Positions 41,748-50,600 of a DNA stretch of 64,000 nucleotides are shown in pieces. The stretch comes from Candidatus Eiseniibacteriota bacterium (GTDB lineage Bacteria; Eisenbacteria; RBG-16-71-46; CAIMUX01): positions 62,001 to 126,000 of the forward strand of contig CAIMUX010000131.1 of the NCBI GenBank assembly GCA_903844735.1, read 5' to 3'. Each line of letters begins with the position of its first letter. Positions within the stretch are counted from its first letter, which is position 1. The notes under the pieces were generated by a model. That model made no database searches and was not told the origin of the DNA. It saw only the letters and a program-made list of their open reading frames with translations. The translations under genes were made by a program, and so were the position numbers.

Positions 41748-43171
41748 TCCCGCTCCCCATGGATGTGAAGAATCCCCTCGCCGCCGATAACCCGCCACGG
41801 TGCCGGCGCCCCGTGAGCACCCTCACCGGGACCGACCGGGAGGCCCAGCCCATCCATCAACTCGTTGAGAGCCGCCCAACCATCGAGCCCCGGTGCCTGG
41901 AGCCAGGCTTCCCGCAAAGCCTGTTCCGCAGCGGCGGCCTGCTCCGGCCCGAGCCCTGCGGCGGCGCGAGCTGATGCCAGCGCGGGCCAAGCAAACCAGC
42001 TCAGCGGCACTCGCATCCACCGCTCCAGTACCGGGCGCGGGAATCCTCGGTCGAGCAAAAGCAATGTGGCAGTCGCCTGCTCGAGCTCCGGCGGTGTGAG
42101 CGACCACCCGGCAGCGGGCTCCAACGTGCCTCCACCCAACCGAAGCGCAAGCCGGGAGGCGGCCTCGCGGGCCGCGGCCGGTGCATCTCCCGGCGTGAAC
42201 GACGCGATCACCGGCTCCCCGAAACGCGAACCGCCCAGGGCGTCGAGGGGCGATAGCTCCACCGTGATCCGCCCCTCTTCGCGGCGCCACGTGCCCCGTA
42301 CTACGGCCGTGGCACTACACAGCTCGGCCACCCGCGACACCTGCTTCGGATCGACCGGCGGAGGGATCTGCTGCAGCCAGGCCAGAAGCGTCTCCTCGAT
42401 GCGCCCCTGGGTGCCAAGATCAGCTTCGCCGGTCGGCGGCAGGCCATGATCCCGCTGAAACCGGACCAGCGCGTTATCGAGATCATCCCCCCAGGTGCCC
42501 GCTGGGCTCTCCAGGTAGAGAACGCCATCCGTGCCGGGCAGAATCGAGAGTCGTGCGCGCAGCCCTTCCACCGTGTTTACCGGCGCCGTGGAGACCGCCA
42601 GGGGTGCCCGAATCGGTTTGCCGTAGCGCAGAAGATCGGCGGCGGCCAAGGCCACCGGCACCGGCACCGGGCAGATCCCGCTCCCTCGGAGCGCCTCGTG
42701 CAGAAGATAGATCCAAGCGAGACCGAACAGCGGCGCATCCTCCGGTGCACCCGCGTTCTCCGGCGGGAGCAGAAGCACGGCCCCACTCGCGCCCCGGCCG
42801 GCGCCCCCATCCACGCGATCGGGCCCTCGCGCGGCCAAGGCATCGGCGGCCCGGCGCTCCAGAGCGCGGCGACGCCACTCGGAGAGGACCGCCTCTCGCG
42901 TTCCCGGCGCGAACCCCTCGAGAGCGAGGTAACGACAGTCCGCCACCGCCTCGCGGCCCGCCTCCTCATCGGCCCGCGCGGCCCAGTATGCCGCGGCCGC
43001 ATCGGTAGGGTCCTCGGTGAGCAGGCTGTCGAGCAGCACGGTCGCACCCACGACGTCTCCTGCCTCGATCAGCCGCGCCGCACGCACACGTGGAGTAGCG
43101 GCGGTGGCGAACCCCGGCAGGCCGAGCATCGTCATGGCAGACAGGGCGAGGGCAAACCACGCACGAGACAT
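41744..43171 (-). CDS. Exported protein with a peptidoglycan-binding-like segment
   Basis: 475 residues, with a signal peptide (about 1-24, ending ATAA). Residues 30-130 are Ala-rich helices resembling TPR repeats. Residues 135-170 (GAVLLLPPENAGAPEDAPLF, WIYLLHEALRG) resemble the start of CsgG/LpoB-type domains. About residues 228-250 (LDNALVRFQRDHGLPPTGEA) match a PG_binding_1 helix repeat, which attaches proteins to the cell wall. A second Ala-rich helical region closes the protein. It probably works in the periplasm. The ATG at 43171 abuts the upstream stop with no gap, and its end overlaps the beta-barrel gene as ATGA. Confidence 0.65.
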   Translation of the reverse strand: MSRAWFALALSAMTMLGLPGFATAATPRVRAARLIEAGDVVGATVLLDSLLTEDPTDAAAAYWAARADEEAGREAVADCRYLALEGFAPGTREAVLSEWRRRALERRAADALAARGPDRVDGGAGRGASGAVLLLPPENAGAPEDAPLFGLAWIYLLHEALRGSGICPVPVPVALAAADLLRYGKPIRAPLAVSTAPVNTVEGLRARLSILPGTDGVLYLESPAGTWGDDLDNALVRFQRDHGLPPTGEADLGTQGRIEETLLAWLQQIPPPVDPKQVSRVAELCSATAVVRGTWRREEGRITVELSPLDALGGSRFGEPVIASFTPGDAPAAAREAASRLALRLGGGTLEPAAGWSLTPPELEQATATLLLLDRGFPRPVLERWMRVPLSWFAWPALASARAAAGLGPEQAAAAEQALREAWLQAPGLDGWAALNELMDGLGLPVGPGEGAHGAPAPWRVIGGEGILHIHGERE

Positions 43172-44059
43172 TCAGCGACTCTCCCTCTTCTCCTGCGGCG
43201 GTCCCTCCGCGTCCACTGCGGGGATTCCACCGGACAACTGTCGCCCGACCCAGTCGGCGAGGTCAACCGCGAGCTTCGGGCGCGCACCGAGGGTGCGGGG
43301 GCTGCAGGCATAGCCATCGATCGTCCAAAGGCGACAGGCAGGGCGAGCGGCGAGATGGATTTCCCTGGCGGCGTTGGCCTTATCCCGGTCATCGGTGGGA
43401 GCCAGCACCAACGCCGGCATGGCGAGACCGGCGAGCAGCGGTCCTACCGGCAGCCGGACAAGTTCCCGCACGGGAGCAATGAGGAGCAGAGCGACAGCGG
43501 GCCGCGACAAGCGGGAAGCAGCCACCGCCGCGGCGGCCGCGCCGCGTCCCGTCCCGCCAAGCACCACAGGTCCACCCTGCCCGATTGCCGCCCCCGCTTG
43601 CGCCAGGACCGCCACGACTTCCTCCCAGGCGGACGCCCAAGGCGCCCCCGGATCCTCAGGCCGGCCCCACACCGGCAAAGAGGCCGTGGGGTGCCGAACC
43701 ACGATCTGTGGCACGAAGACGAGGTGACCCCGCCCGGCAAAAAGCCGCGCCAATCTCTCCCAGGTCGCCAGACTGTCGACCGGATCGGGCAGAAGGACGA
43801 CCGCACCTCCAGAGATCATCCGGGATGGCCGATAGCAATCAACAGGGAAGGGAACGCCGCCCTCGGTCCGCAGGACGACGCGCTCCAACCCGACGGGAGT
43901 CGCGGCCACCGTGTCGGCGGGGCTTGGCCGTGCCGCCCACAGAGGCGCCGGGGCAAGGAGCGGCGCGAAGAAAACAGCAACCAGAAGCACGCGTGCGCGG
44001 TGGGCCGCGCGCGTGAGCGCAATGCTCGCACGTTGCGGGCTCAGGGAGTCCAGGGACAT
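43172..44059 (-). CDS. Exported alpha/beta-hydrolase-fold protein lacking a normal nucleophile elbow
   Basis: 295 residues, with a signal sequence (about 18-43, RVLLVAVFFAPLLAPAPLWA). The core resembles dienelactone-hydrolase-like proteins: VVLLPDPVDSLATWERLA, GHLVFVPQIV, a putative nucleophile turn, and APTDDRDKANAAREIH. The expected GxSxG reads GGTGRG, so the Ser is replaced, and a catalytic role is doubtful. The start at 44059 has no clear ribosome site and shares its ATG with a divergent gene (CATG at 44057-44060), so the true start may differ. The stop abuts the next gene's ATG. It is first in the four-gene operon. Confidence 0.6.
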   Translation of the reverse strand: MSLDSLSPQRASIALTRAAHRARVLLVAVFFAPLLAPAPLWAARPSPADTVAATPVGLERVVLRTEGGVPFPVDCYRPSRMISGGAVVLLPDPVDSLATWERLARLFAGRGHLVFVPQIVVRHPTASLPVWGRPEDPGAPWASAWEEVVAVLAQAGAAIGQGGPVVLGGTGRGAAAAAVAASRLSRPAVALLLIAPVRELVRLPVGPLLAGLAMPALVLAPTDDRDKANAAREIHLAARPACRLWTIDGYACSPRTLGARPKLAVDLADWVGRQLSGGIPAVDAEGPPQEKRESR

Positions 44060-44405
44060 GGAACATGAGGATGGTGGTCGCCCCGGTCTCATCGGGTACG
44101 ACGAGAGAACGGAGACCTGGTTCGTACGTTCCGCCGATTCCCAGAAGCTCATGCTCACCCGCCAGTCCTTGGCCCGCCTCGTTGAAATGTACAACTCCGT
44201 ACACACCGGCCGGCCGATCGTCCTTGTGGAGGAGCGGGAGCTCCGCCGCCTTCTGGCAGTCGGGCGCCACGCCGAGGAGGCCCGCGCCGCCGCTGCCGCC
44301 ACGGAGCACCGACGTCCGGTCGACCTTCTAACGCGGCTCGTCGCACAACTCCTCACCGGCCTGGCGGGAGCCGTTGCCTCGCCCCGAGGCCCACGGCCTC
44401 GATAG
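44058..44405 (+). CDS. Small conserved-looking protein of unknown function
   Basis: A 115-residue protein. It begins MEHEDGGRPGLIGYDERTET, then a helix LTRQSLARLVEMYNSV, then LVEERELRRLLAVGRHAEEARAA and an amphipathic end LLTRLVAQLLTGLAGAV. The regular hydrophobic pattern argues that it is real. No family is recognised. Its ATG (44058) interlocks with the ATG of the divergent hydrolase-fold gene. Ribosome sites GGGAG and AGGG lie upstream. It converges on ccmD, with 28 bases between the stops. Confidence 0.55.
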   Translation: MEHEDGGRPGLIGYDERTETWFVRSADSQKLMLTRQSLARLVEMYNSVHTGRPIVLVEERELRRLLAVGRHAEEARAAAAATEHRRPVDLLTRLVAQLLTGLAGAVASPRGPRPR

Positions 44406-44433
44406 CCCCCCCCCGCGTCCGCGCGGTCCCTCG

Positions 44434-44598
44434 TCACGGCCTCGCCGAGTGCGGCCCCGGAGCCTCCTCGGCGCGCCGCCGCAGTTCCTCGACCTCCCGG
44501 CCGATCCGTCCGATGCGCCGGCCCAGCAGCAGAAGGTAGACGGCAAGCGCCACCCAGATGAAGCCGTAGGCCAGCACCAGGTATCCCAGTCCGTTCAT
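44434..44598 (-). CDS. ccmD: Cytochrome c maturation protein CcmD
   Basis: A 54-residue inner-membrane protein with one helix (LGYLVLAYGFIWVALAVYLLLL) followed by a basic, helical cytoplasmic tail (GRRIGRIGREVEELRRRAEE). This is the size and layout of CcmD, which stabilises holo-CcmE in the CcmABCD complex. The start at 44598 lies four bases after the ccmC stop. It is the last gene of ccmEABCD. Confidence 0.85.
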   Translation of the reverse strand: MNGLGYLVLAYGFIWVALAVYLLLLGRRIGRIGREVEELRRRAEEAPGPHSARP

Positions 44599-44602
44599 CG
44601 GC

Positions 44603-45418
44603 TCACTCCCGCGCATCGAGGCCGGCGCGCAATGCCGCCACCCGCGTCTCGAGCCGCCCCAACAAGAGGCGCTTGACGAGAAGGGCAGCGAAGACGGTGA
44701 AGACGGCCAGCATCCCCATGCGCAGGGCGACCGCCATGGACGGATCGAGGCCGCCTCGTTTCGAGATGAGAGTCTCCGGATGCTGGGTACGAAACCAGCG
44801 CACAGAGAGGTAGACGATCGGCACATTGAGCGCGCCGATGATGCCGAGGACCGCGGCGTAACGCCGCACCCTCGCGTCGTCCGCCATGTAGGCACGGAGC
44901 ACCAGGTAGCCGGCGTAGATCAGCCAAAGCACCAGCGTGCTCGTGAGCCGCGCGTCCCAGGTCCACCAGGCCCCCCAGGCGAACCGAGCCCAGACCGGGC
45001 CGGTGAGGAGCACAATCGTGCAGCAGAGCAGCCCGGTCTCGGCCGCCGCCTCTGCCGTGGCATCCCACGAGCGGCGCCCGTGGGCGAGGAAACCGATGGA
45101 GGCCACCAGGACGATGCCGAAGCCGAGGAAAGCCGCCATGGCGAACGGAACATGGAAGTAGAACACCCGCTGGACGATGCCGCCGGTGTCGCCGGCGGCT
45201 TCGGGTGCGCGCACCATCGCGAAATAAAGGGCCGTGATCACCAGCGGCACGGTGAGCAGGTCAAACGCGCGGCCCACCGCGAGCCAGGCGGCCAAGTGAT
45301 CATGCGGCCTCTCGCGGTCGTGCTTCGCGGCCACGCCACCGTCCTTCATGGTCACCCCACCATTCTCTATGGCCAACCCACCATCCCCCGCGGCCATGCC
45401 GCGATTCTTCGCCGCCAT
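44603..45418 (-). CDS. ccmC: Haem-handling protein CcmC
   Basis: Up to 271 residues with six membrane helices. The haem-binding Trp-rich loop is WGAWWTWDARLTST, and the axial His is in VFYFHVPFAMAA. It presents haem to CcmE. The N-terminus before about residue 40 is odd: it is a degenerate tandem repeat (MAAKNRGMAAGDGG, ENGGVTMKDGGVAAKH) encoded by repeats of a GGTGGCATGGCCGCGAAG-like unit that continues into the gap behind ccmB. An ATG at 45349 with GGTGGGGTG ahead would remove most of it and may be the true start. Confidence 0.9.
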   Translation of the reverse strand: MAAKNRGMAAGDGGLAIENGGVTMKDGGVAAKHDRERPHDHLAAWLAVGRAFDLLTVPLVITALYFAMVRAPEAAGDTGGIVQRVFYFHVPFAMAAFLGFGIVLVASIGFLAHGRRSWDATAEAAAETGLLCCTIVLLTGPVWARFAWGAWWTWDARLTSTLVLWLIYAGYLVLRAYMADDARVRRYAAVLGIIGALNVPIVYLSVRWFRTQHPETLISKRGGLDPSMAVALRMGMLAVFTVFAALLVKRLLLGRLETRVAALRAGLDARE

Positions 45419-45485
45419 GCCACCGTTCCGCGCCGGGTTCTGCCGTTTTCCGCGCCTGTGCCGGCTTCTTCGCGGCCGTGTCGCC

Positions 45486-46178
45486 TCACTCCTCCAGCAA
45501 ATGGTCGAAGAGAAGCAGTCCCGCGGTGATGAAGACGATGTCGTAGGCCGCGATCAGGGCCAGCCACCGCTCCCCCTCCGCCGCCGGCCGCCCCCCCAGC
45601 GCCTGTCCGGTCAGTTGCGTAGCTGCAATCAGCACCGGCACCCAGACCGGGTAGAGAAGCAATGGCAGCAGCACCTCTCGCAGCCGCGATCCGCTCGCGA
45701 GGGCGGAGAGAAGCGTACCGACCGCCGAGAACCCGAGCGTGCCGAGGAATGCTACCAACGCGAGCCGCGGTAGGCAAGACAGCACGGACACCCGCATGAG
45801 GATGGAGAAAATCGGAATGGTCAGGACCTCGACAAGCCCTATGAGAAGCAGATTGCCGAGCATCTTTCCTGCGAATACCGCGCTGCGGTTGACCGGCGCC
45901 AGCATGAGCGCCTGCAGACAGCCGCCTTCCCGCTCGATGGCGAAGGAACGATTCAGCCCCAAGACACCGGAAAAGGAGAAGGCGATCCAGAGAAGCCCCG
46001 GCCCCAGCGTCTCAGCCATGATGTCGCGGTCGATGCGCCCGGCATCGAAGGAAAACCCGAAAAGCACAGTGACCAGAAGCGCGAAAAACGCCATGGACGT
46101 AAGCGCCTCGCGCGAGCGCCACTCGAGCAGCAGGTCCTTCCGCAGGATCGCCCCAACAGCGCGCAGCCACGGGCTCAA
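45486..46178 (-). CDS. ccmB: Haem exporter subunit CcmB
   Basis: A 230-residue integral membrane protein with six helices (for example MAFFALLVTVLFGFSF, LLWIAFSFSGVLGLNRSF, IFSILMRVSVLSCLPRLALV, and VLLPLLLYPVWVPVLIAA). The sequence LNRSFAIEREGGCLQALMLAP is a family signature. The start is TTG at 46178 with GGAGG seven bases ahead. It follows ccmA by 19 bases. With CcmA it forms the ABC module that releases holo-CcmE from CcmCD. Confidence 0.92.
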   Translation of the reverse strand: MSPWLRAVGAILRKDLLLEWRSREALTSMAFFALLVTVLFGFSFDAGRIDRDIMAETLGPGLLWIAFSFSGVLGLNRSFAIEREGGCLQALMLAPVNRSAVFAGKMLGNLLLIGLVEVLTIPIFSILMRVSVLSCLPRLALVAFLGTLGFSAVGTLLSALASGSRLREVLLPLLLYPVWVPVLIAATQLTGQALGGRPAAEGERWLALIAAYDIVFITAGLLLFDHLLEE

Positions 46179-46197
46179 CCGTCACCCTCCCCAGGCG

Positions 46198-46947
46198 TCA
46201 CGGCGCACCCCCGCGCGCCACGGGACTGCCCGCGAACAGCGCGAGCCAGCGCGATTCGAGAGCGGCCGCGCCCAGTTCCGGGCCCCTGACCTCATCCTCG
46301 ACGCGGCCGCGACGGAGAAAGGCGGCCCGCGTGCCGGTCCCCGCGACGTGCGCCAGGTCGTGGGTAGTCATGAGCACCGCGCCACCGGCGGTGCGGAAGC
46401 GGGCGAGGATCTCTTCCAGTCCGCGGATCCCCGCCGGATCGAGGCCGGTCATCGGCTCGTCGAGAAGGAGCAGAGCCGGCCGGTGCAGGAGTGCCCGCGC
46501 CGTCGTCAGCCGCTGCGCCATGCCGCGACTGTAGGCGCGCAGCGGACGATCCCCCACCCAGTCCAGCCCCACCGCGGCCAACACCGCGTCGATGCGCGAT
46601 TCCGGAGCACGCAGACTGAACAGCGAGGCGGTGAAGCGGAGGTTCTCGCGCGCACTCAGGCCCGCGTAGAGAAGCAGGTCGTGGGAGACGAAGCCGAGTC
46701 GCCGCCGCTGGTCCGGATCGTCGGAATGAAACGGCACGCCATCGAGGAGCACCTCCCCCTGCTGCGGCTTGTGGAGACCGGCGAGAAGCCGCAACAACGT
46801 GGACTTGCCGGCGCCGTTGGGGCCGAGCAGGACGAGCGACTCGCCGGCGGCGAGATCGAGGTCGATGCCTCGCAGGACCGGCGGACCGCCGTACCCCTTG
46901 ACCAGACCGCGTACGCGCAGGAGCGGAACCCCGGTGAGGGCGCTCAC
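46198..46947 (-). CDS. ccmA: Haem exporter ATP-binding subunit CcmA
   Basis: A 249-residue ABC ATPase. Walker A is GPNGAGKST, the signature is YSRGMAQRL (in place of LSGGQ, as in many CcmA proteins), Walker B is LLLLDEPMTGLD, and the switch His is in MTTHD. A GTG start at 46947 overlaps the ccmE stop as GTGA; the open frame upstream is only ccmE's shadow. It powers the release of haem-loaded CcmE. It lies between ccmE and ccmB in the operon. Confidence 0.92.
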   Translation of the reverse strand: MSALTGVPLLRVRGLVKGYGGPPVLRGIDLDLAAGESLVLLGPNGAGKSTLLRLLAGLHKPQQGEVLLDGVPFHSDDPDQRRRLGFVSHDLLLYAGLSARENLRFTASLFSLRAPESRIDAVLAAVGLDWVGDRPLRAYSRGMAQRLTTARALLHRPALLLLDEPMTGLDPAGIRGLEEILARFRTAGGAVLMTTHDLAHVAGTGTRAAFLRRGRVEDEVRGPELGAAALESRWLALFAGSPVARGGAP

Positions 46948-47417
46948 GAACCGCCCTGCGGGACAGCGTCCGGGTGCTCTTTCCCGGCCGCCTCTTGGGC
47001 CTTGTACTTCGAGGGGCACTTGGTGAGCAAAGAGCTCGCCCGAAACACGGTGAGCGAGTCCAGTCGCCCCTCCAGCACCACCTCACTAGAATCGGTGAAC
47101 GTGCCGGGGGAGGTGCCGTTGAAGCAGACCGGCAGTGAGTTCTTGCCATCGCTCACGCGAAACGACAGAGCACGCCCCTCCTGCAAGACGGTGCCGGGGA
47201 CGACCTTGCCGGTGACGCGCAATCCGCGCGGGCGCGCGGAGGCACTGGGGGCCAACAGTTCGCTCACCGTGTAGTAGTAGACCACACCGCTGCGGTTCGC
47301 ACGCAACACGAGGACGACGACGGCGCCGAGAACAGCGAGCACCACGATAGCCGTGCGCACGCGGGTGTCACCGCGGCGGCGCGCGGGAACAGCCACGTCG
47401 GGAGTGAAGTCAGTCAT
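46944..47417 (-). CDS. ccmE: Cytochrome c maturation haem chaperone CcmE, CxxxY variant
   Basis: A 157-residue protein with one N-terminal helix (TAIVVLAVLGAVVVLVL) and a periplasmic OB fold (YYYTVSELLAP, RGLRVTGKVVPGTVL, LPVCFNGTSPGTFTDSSEVV). In most bacteria haem is bound covalently by a His in an HxxxY motif at the end of this fold. Here the aligned text is LLTKCPSKYKAQE, that is Cys-x-x-x-Tyr. Such CxxxY CcmE proteins are known from Desulfovibrio and archaea and define System I*, which lacks CcmH. No ccmF or ccmH is in the window. The ATG at 47417 has GGAG nearby. It is the first gene of ccmEABCD. Confidence 0.9.
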   Translation of the reverse strand: MTDFTPDVAVPARRRGDTRVRTAIVVLAVLGAVVVLVLRANRSGVVYYYTVSELLAPSASARPRGLRVTGKVVPGTVLQEGRALSFRVSDGKNSLPVCFNGTSPGTFTDSSEVVLEGRLDSLTVFRASSLLTKCPSKYKAQEAAGKEHPDAVPQGGS

Positions 47418-47676
47418 GTCATGTCTCCAGGGTTCGCGGGACCTCGCGCCTCGCCGCCTCAAAACAAGCGACGGCGCGGGCCGGCGCCCGGACCGATCCC
47501 GGGGGCAGATCCCGCCCACGCCCATGATAGCCGGACCCGCCGGTCTCCAAAAGCCCGCTTTGGGCCGAGAGGGCGAGTAACCGGGCGGTCGTCGCCGGGT
47601 CCTGCCGACGGGTGGCGCACCTCGGAACCCACACCGGCGGAACGCCGTAGTCGACATTCGTTATCCAGCCGCGGCC

Positions 47677-50600
47677 TCACGCGCCCAGGGCGATCGGGGC
47701 CGCATCGGGTGGTGACTTCGCGGAGCGAAAACGTCTCGGCGCCGGAGCCGAGACCGCGGGAACTCCAAAGATATCCTGGCTGCGGAAGGAGACCCGACCG
47801 CTCGTCTCGATCCGCATCCGCTCGGGTCCCACAGCCTCGGCGAGAGCCCGCAGAACCTCTGCGGTGGGGCTGACCCGGACCTCGCGCGGCCGGACGATGA
47901 CCCCGCCCAGCAGACGAGCATCCACGTGGAGATAGACAAGACAAGTTCCGGATCCGATGGCCAGAGCCGAACGGATCCGCTCTAGCCGCTCCGCCTCCCA
48001 GGAAGTCGAGATTTGCAGGTGGATAGCCACCCGACCCATGGTGAGGAGGTCCGCGATTGCCACGGCGTCCTCGAGAATGATCTTCGGCTTCTGCTGTTCA
48101 CGGGTGGAGAGCCGTCCCTTGACCAGGAGCGGCCGATCCGCCTCAAGGCCGACGCGACAGCGTTCGAACGCCTCGGAGAAGGCGATGCACTCCACGGTGC
48201 CGGTGAAGTCTTCGATCTGAACAAACGCCATACGGTTTCCTTTCCGGTCGGGGGAAACCTTGATGGAGACCGGAACCCCTCCGAGCGTCACTGAGCTGTC
48301 GTCGCTCAGCTCATCCAGGCGCTGCACCGAGGTAGCACCTGCCCGTTCCAGGAAGTGACGGTACGCATCCAGAGGGTGACCCGAAACGAAAAAGCCGAGC
48401 GCCTCCTTCTCGCGCCGCAGCAGTTCCTCTCCGCTCCACTCGGAAATCGACGGCAGCGGCGGATCGGCCGGGCGGGCACCCGCGTCGTTCCCCCCGAAGA
48501 GAGAGAACTGCCCCGCCTCACGTTCCCGGCGCCGGCGAGCTGCGCACTCCATGGCGGTGCTGAGCCCTTCCAGCAGCGCCGAGCGAGCCGCGCCGAAGCC
48601 GTCGCACGCCCCGGCGTGGATGAGCGCCTCGAGACACTTGCGATTCACCGTGCCGGGATCGATCCGCTCACAGAGGTCGTACAGGCTGCAAAACGGGTGT
48701 TCCCGGCGCGCGCCCGCCATCGACTCGACGGCGTTATGCCCCACGCCCTTGACCGCGCCGAGCCCAAAACGGATCGCCCCCTCGTGCACGGTGAACCCAT
48801 CCGCGGAGAGGTTGACATCCGGCGGGCGAACGCTGATCCCCAGGCGCCGGCACTCGGAGAGAAGCGTCATGACCCGATCGGAGTTGGACATTTCCGAGGT
48901 GAGCGAGGCGGCCATGAACTCCACCGGATGGTTCACCTTGAGGAAAGCGGTCTGGTAGGCAACCACGGCGTAGCCTGCGGAGTGCGACTTGTTGAAGCCA
49001 TAGCCGGCGAAGTGAGCGATCAGGTCGAAGACCTTCGCCGCCGTCGTCTTCGGAATGTCGCGGGACAGCGCGCGCTCCACAAAGCCGGCGCGCTGCTTGT
49101 CCATGATCTCCTGTTTCTTCTTCCCCATGGCCCGCCGCAACAGGTCGGCATCGCCCAGCGAATAACCGGCCAGTGCGGAGGCGATCTGCATCACCTGCTC
49201 CTGGTAGACAATGACCCCGTAGGTCTCCTTGAGGATCGGTTCGAGGAGCGGGTGCTCATATTGGATGCGCCGGCGGCCGTGCTTCCGCTCGATGAAGTCA
49301 TCGACCATCCCCGACTGGAGCGGCCCGGGACGGTAGAGGGCGTTCATGGCAATGAGATCCTCGAGGACCTCCGGCTGAAGCTTCCGCAGGTACTCGGTCA
49401 TCCCCGACGACTCGAACTGGAAGATCCCCACCGTGTCGCCGCGGCAAAAGAGGGCATAGGTCTCGGGATCGTCCACGGAGAGCGTTTCTAAGTCCACGAC
49501 GACGCCACGTTGGCTCAGCATTTCCAGGCAGTCCTGCAGCACCGTGAGGGTGCGCAGGCCGAGAAAATCCATCTTGAGGATGCCGACCTTCTCACATGCC
49601 CCCATGTCGAACTGCGTCGTGACCTCGTTATCCTTGGTGCGGAAAAGCGGCACGTAGTCGGTGAGAGGGGTCGGAGTGATGACGACGCCGGCGGCATGGG
49701 TCGAGGCGTGGCGGGACAGCCCCTCGAGGACTCGGGCGATCTCGATCAACTCGTGGACCCGCGCATCACCGTCGTACTGCGCCTTCAGTTCGGGTGACTG
49801 CGTCAGCGCCTTTTCCAGCGTCATCTTGAGCTCAGGAGGAACCGACTTGGCGATCCGATCGACCTCGAGATAGGGCATCCCCATAACACGGCCGACATCG
49901 CGCACCACGGCGCGGGCCGCCATGGTGCCGAACGTGATGATCTGGCAGACGTTCTGCGCCCCATATTTCTCGACCACGTACTGGATGACCCGGGCGCGAC
50001 CCCGGTCGGAAAAGTCGATGTCGATATCGGGCATGGAGATCCGTTCGGGGTTGAGGAACCGCTCGAACAGGAGCTGATATCGGATCGGGTCGATGTTGGT
50101 GATACCGAGGGTGTACGAGACGAGACTGCCCGCGGCCGAGCCACGCCCCGGCCCCACCGGCACGCTCTGACTGCGGGCGTAATTGATGAAGTCCTGCACG
50201 ATGAGAAAGTACCCGGCATACTTCATCTGCCGGATCACCCTAAGCTCGTAGTCGAGCCGTTCGCTCAGCTCCGCCGTTCGTTCGCCGTACCGACGGCGCA
50301 GCCCCTCGTCACAAAGGTGGCGCAGGTATTCGTTCAGGTCGGTGAAGGGCGGCGGCGGCGGAAAGTGCGGCAGGAGAAGATTGCCGAACTCCAGCTCCAC
50401 CGAACACCGTTCGGCGATCTTCACCGTGTTGCCCAACGCCTCCTCCTGGCCGGGAAAGAGAGCGTACATCTCAGCGGGGCTCTTCAGGTACATCTGGTCC
50501 GTGGAGAATCGCAGCCGGTCCTTCTCGTCGCGGGTCTTCCCGGTCTGGATGCACAGAAGCACGTCGTGTGCCGCCGCGTGCTCGGGGCGCAAGTAGTGCG

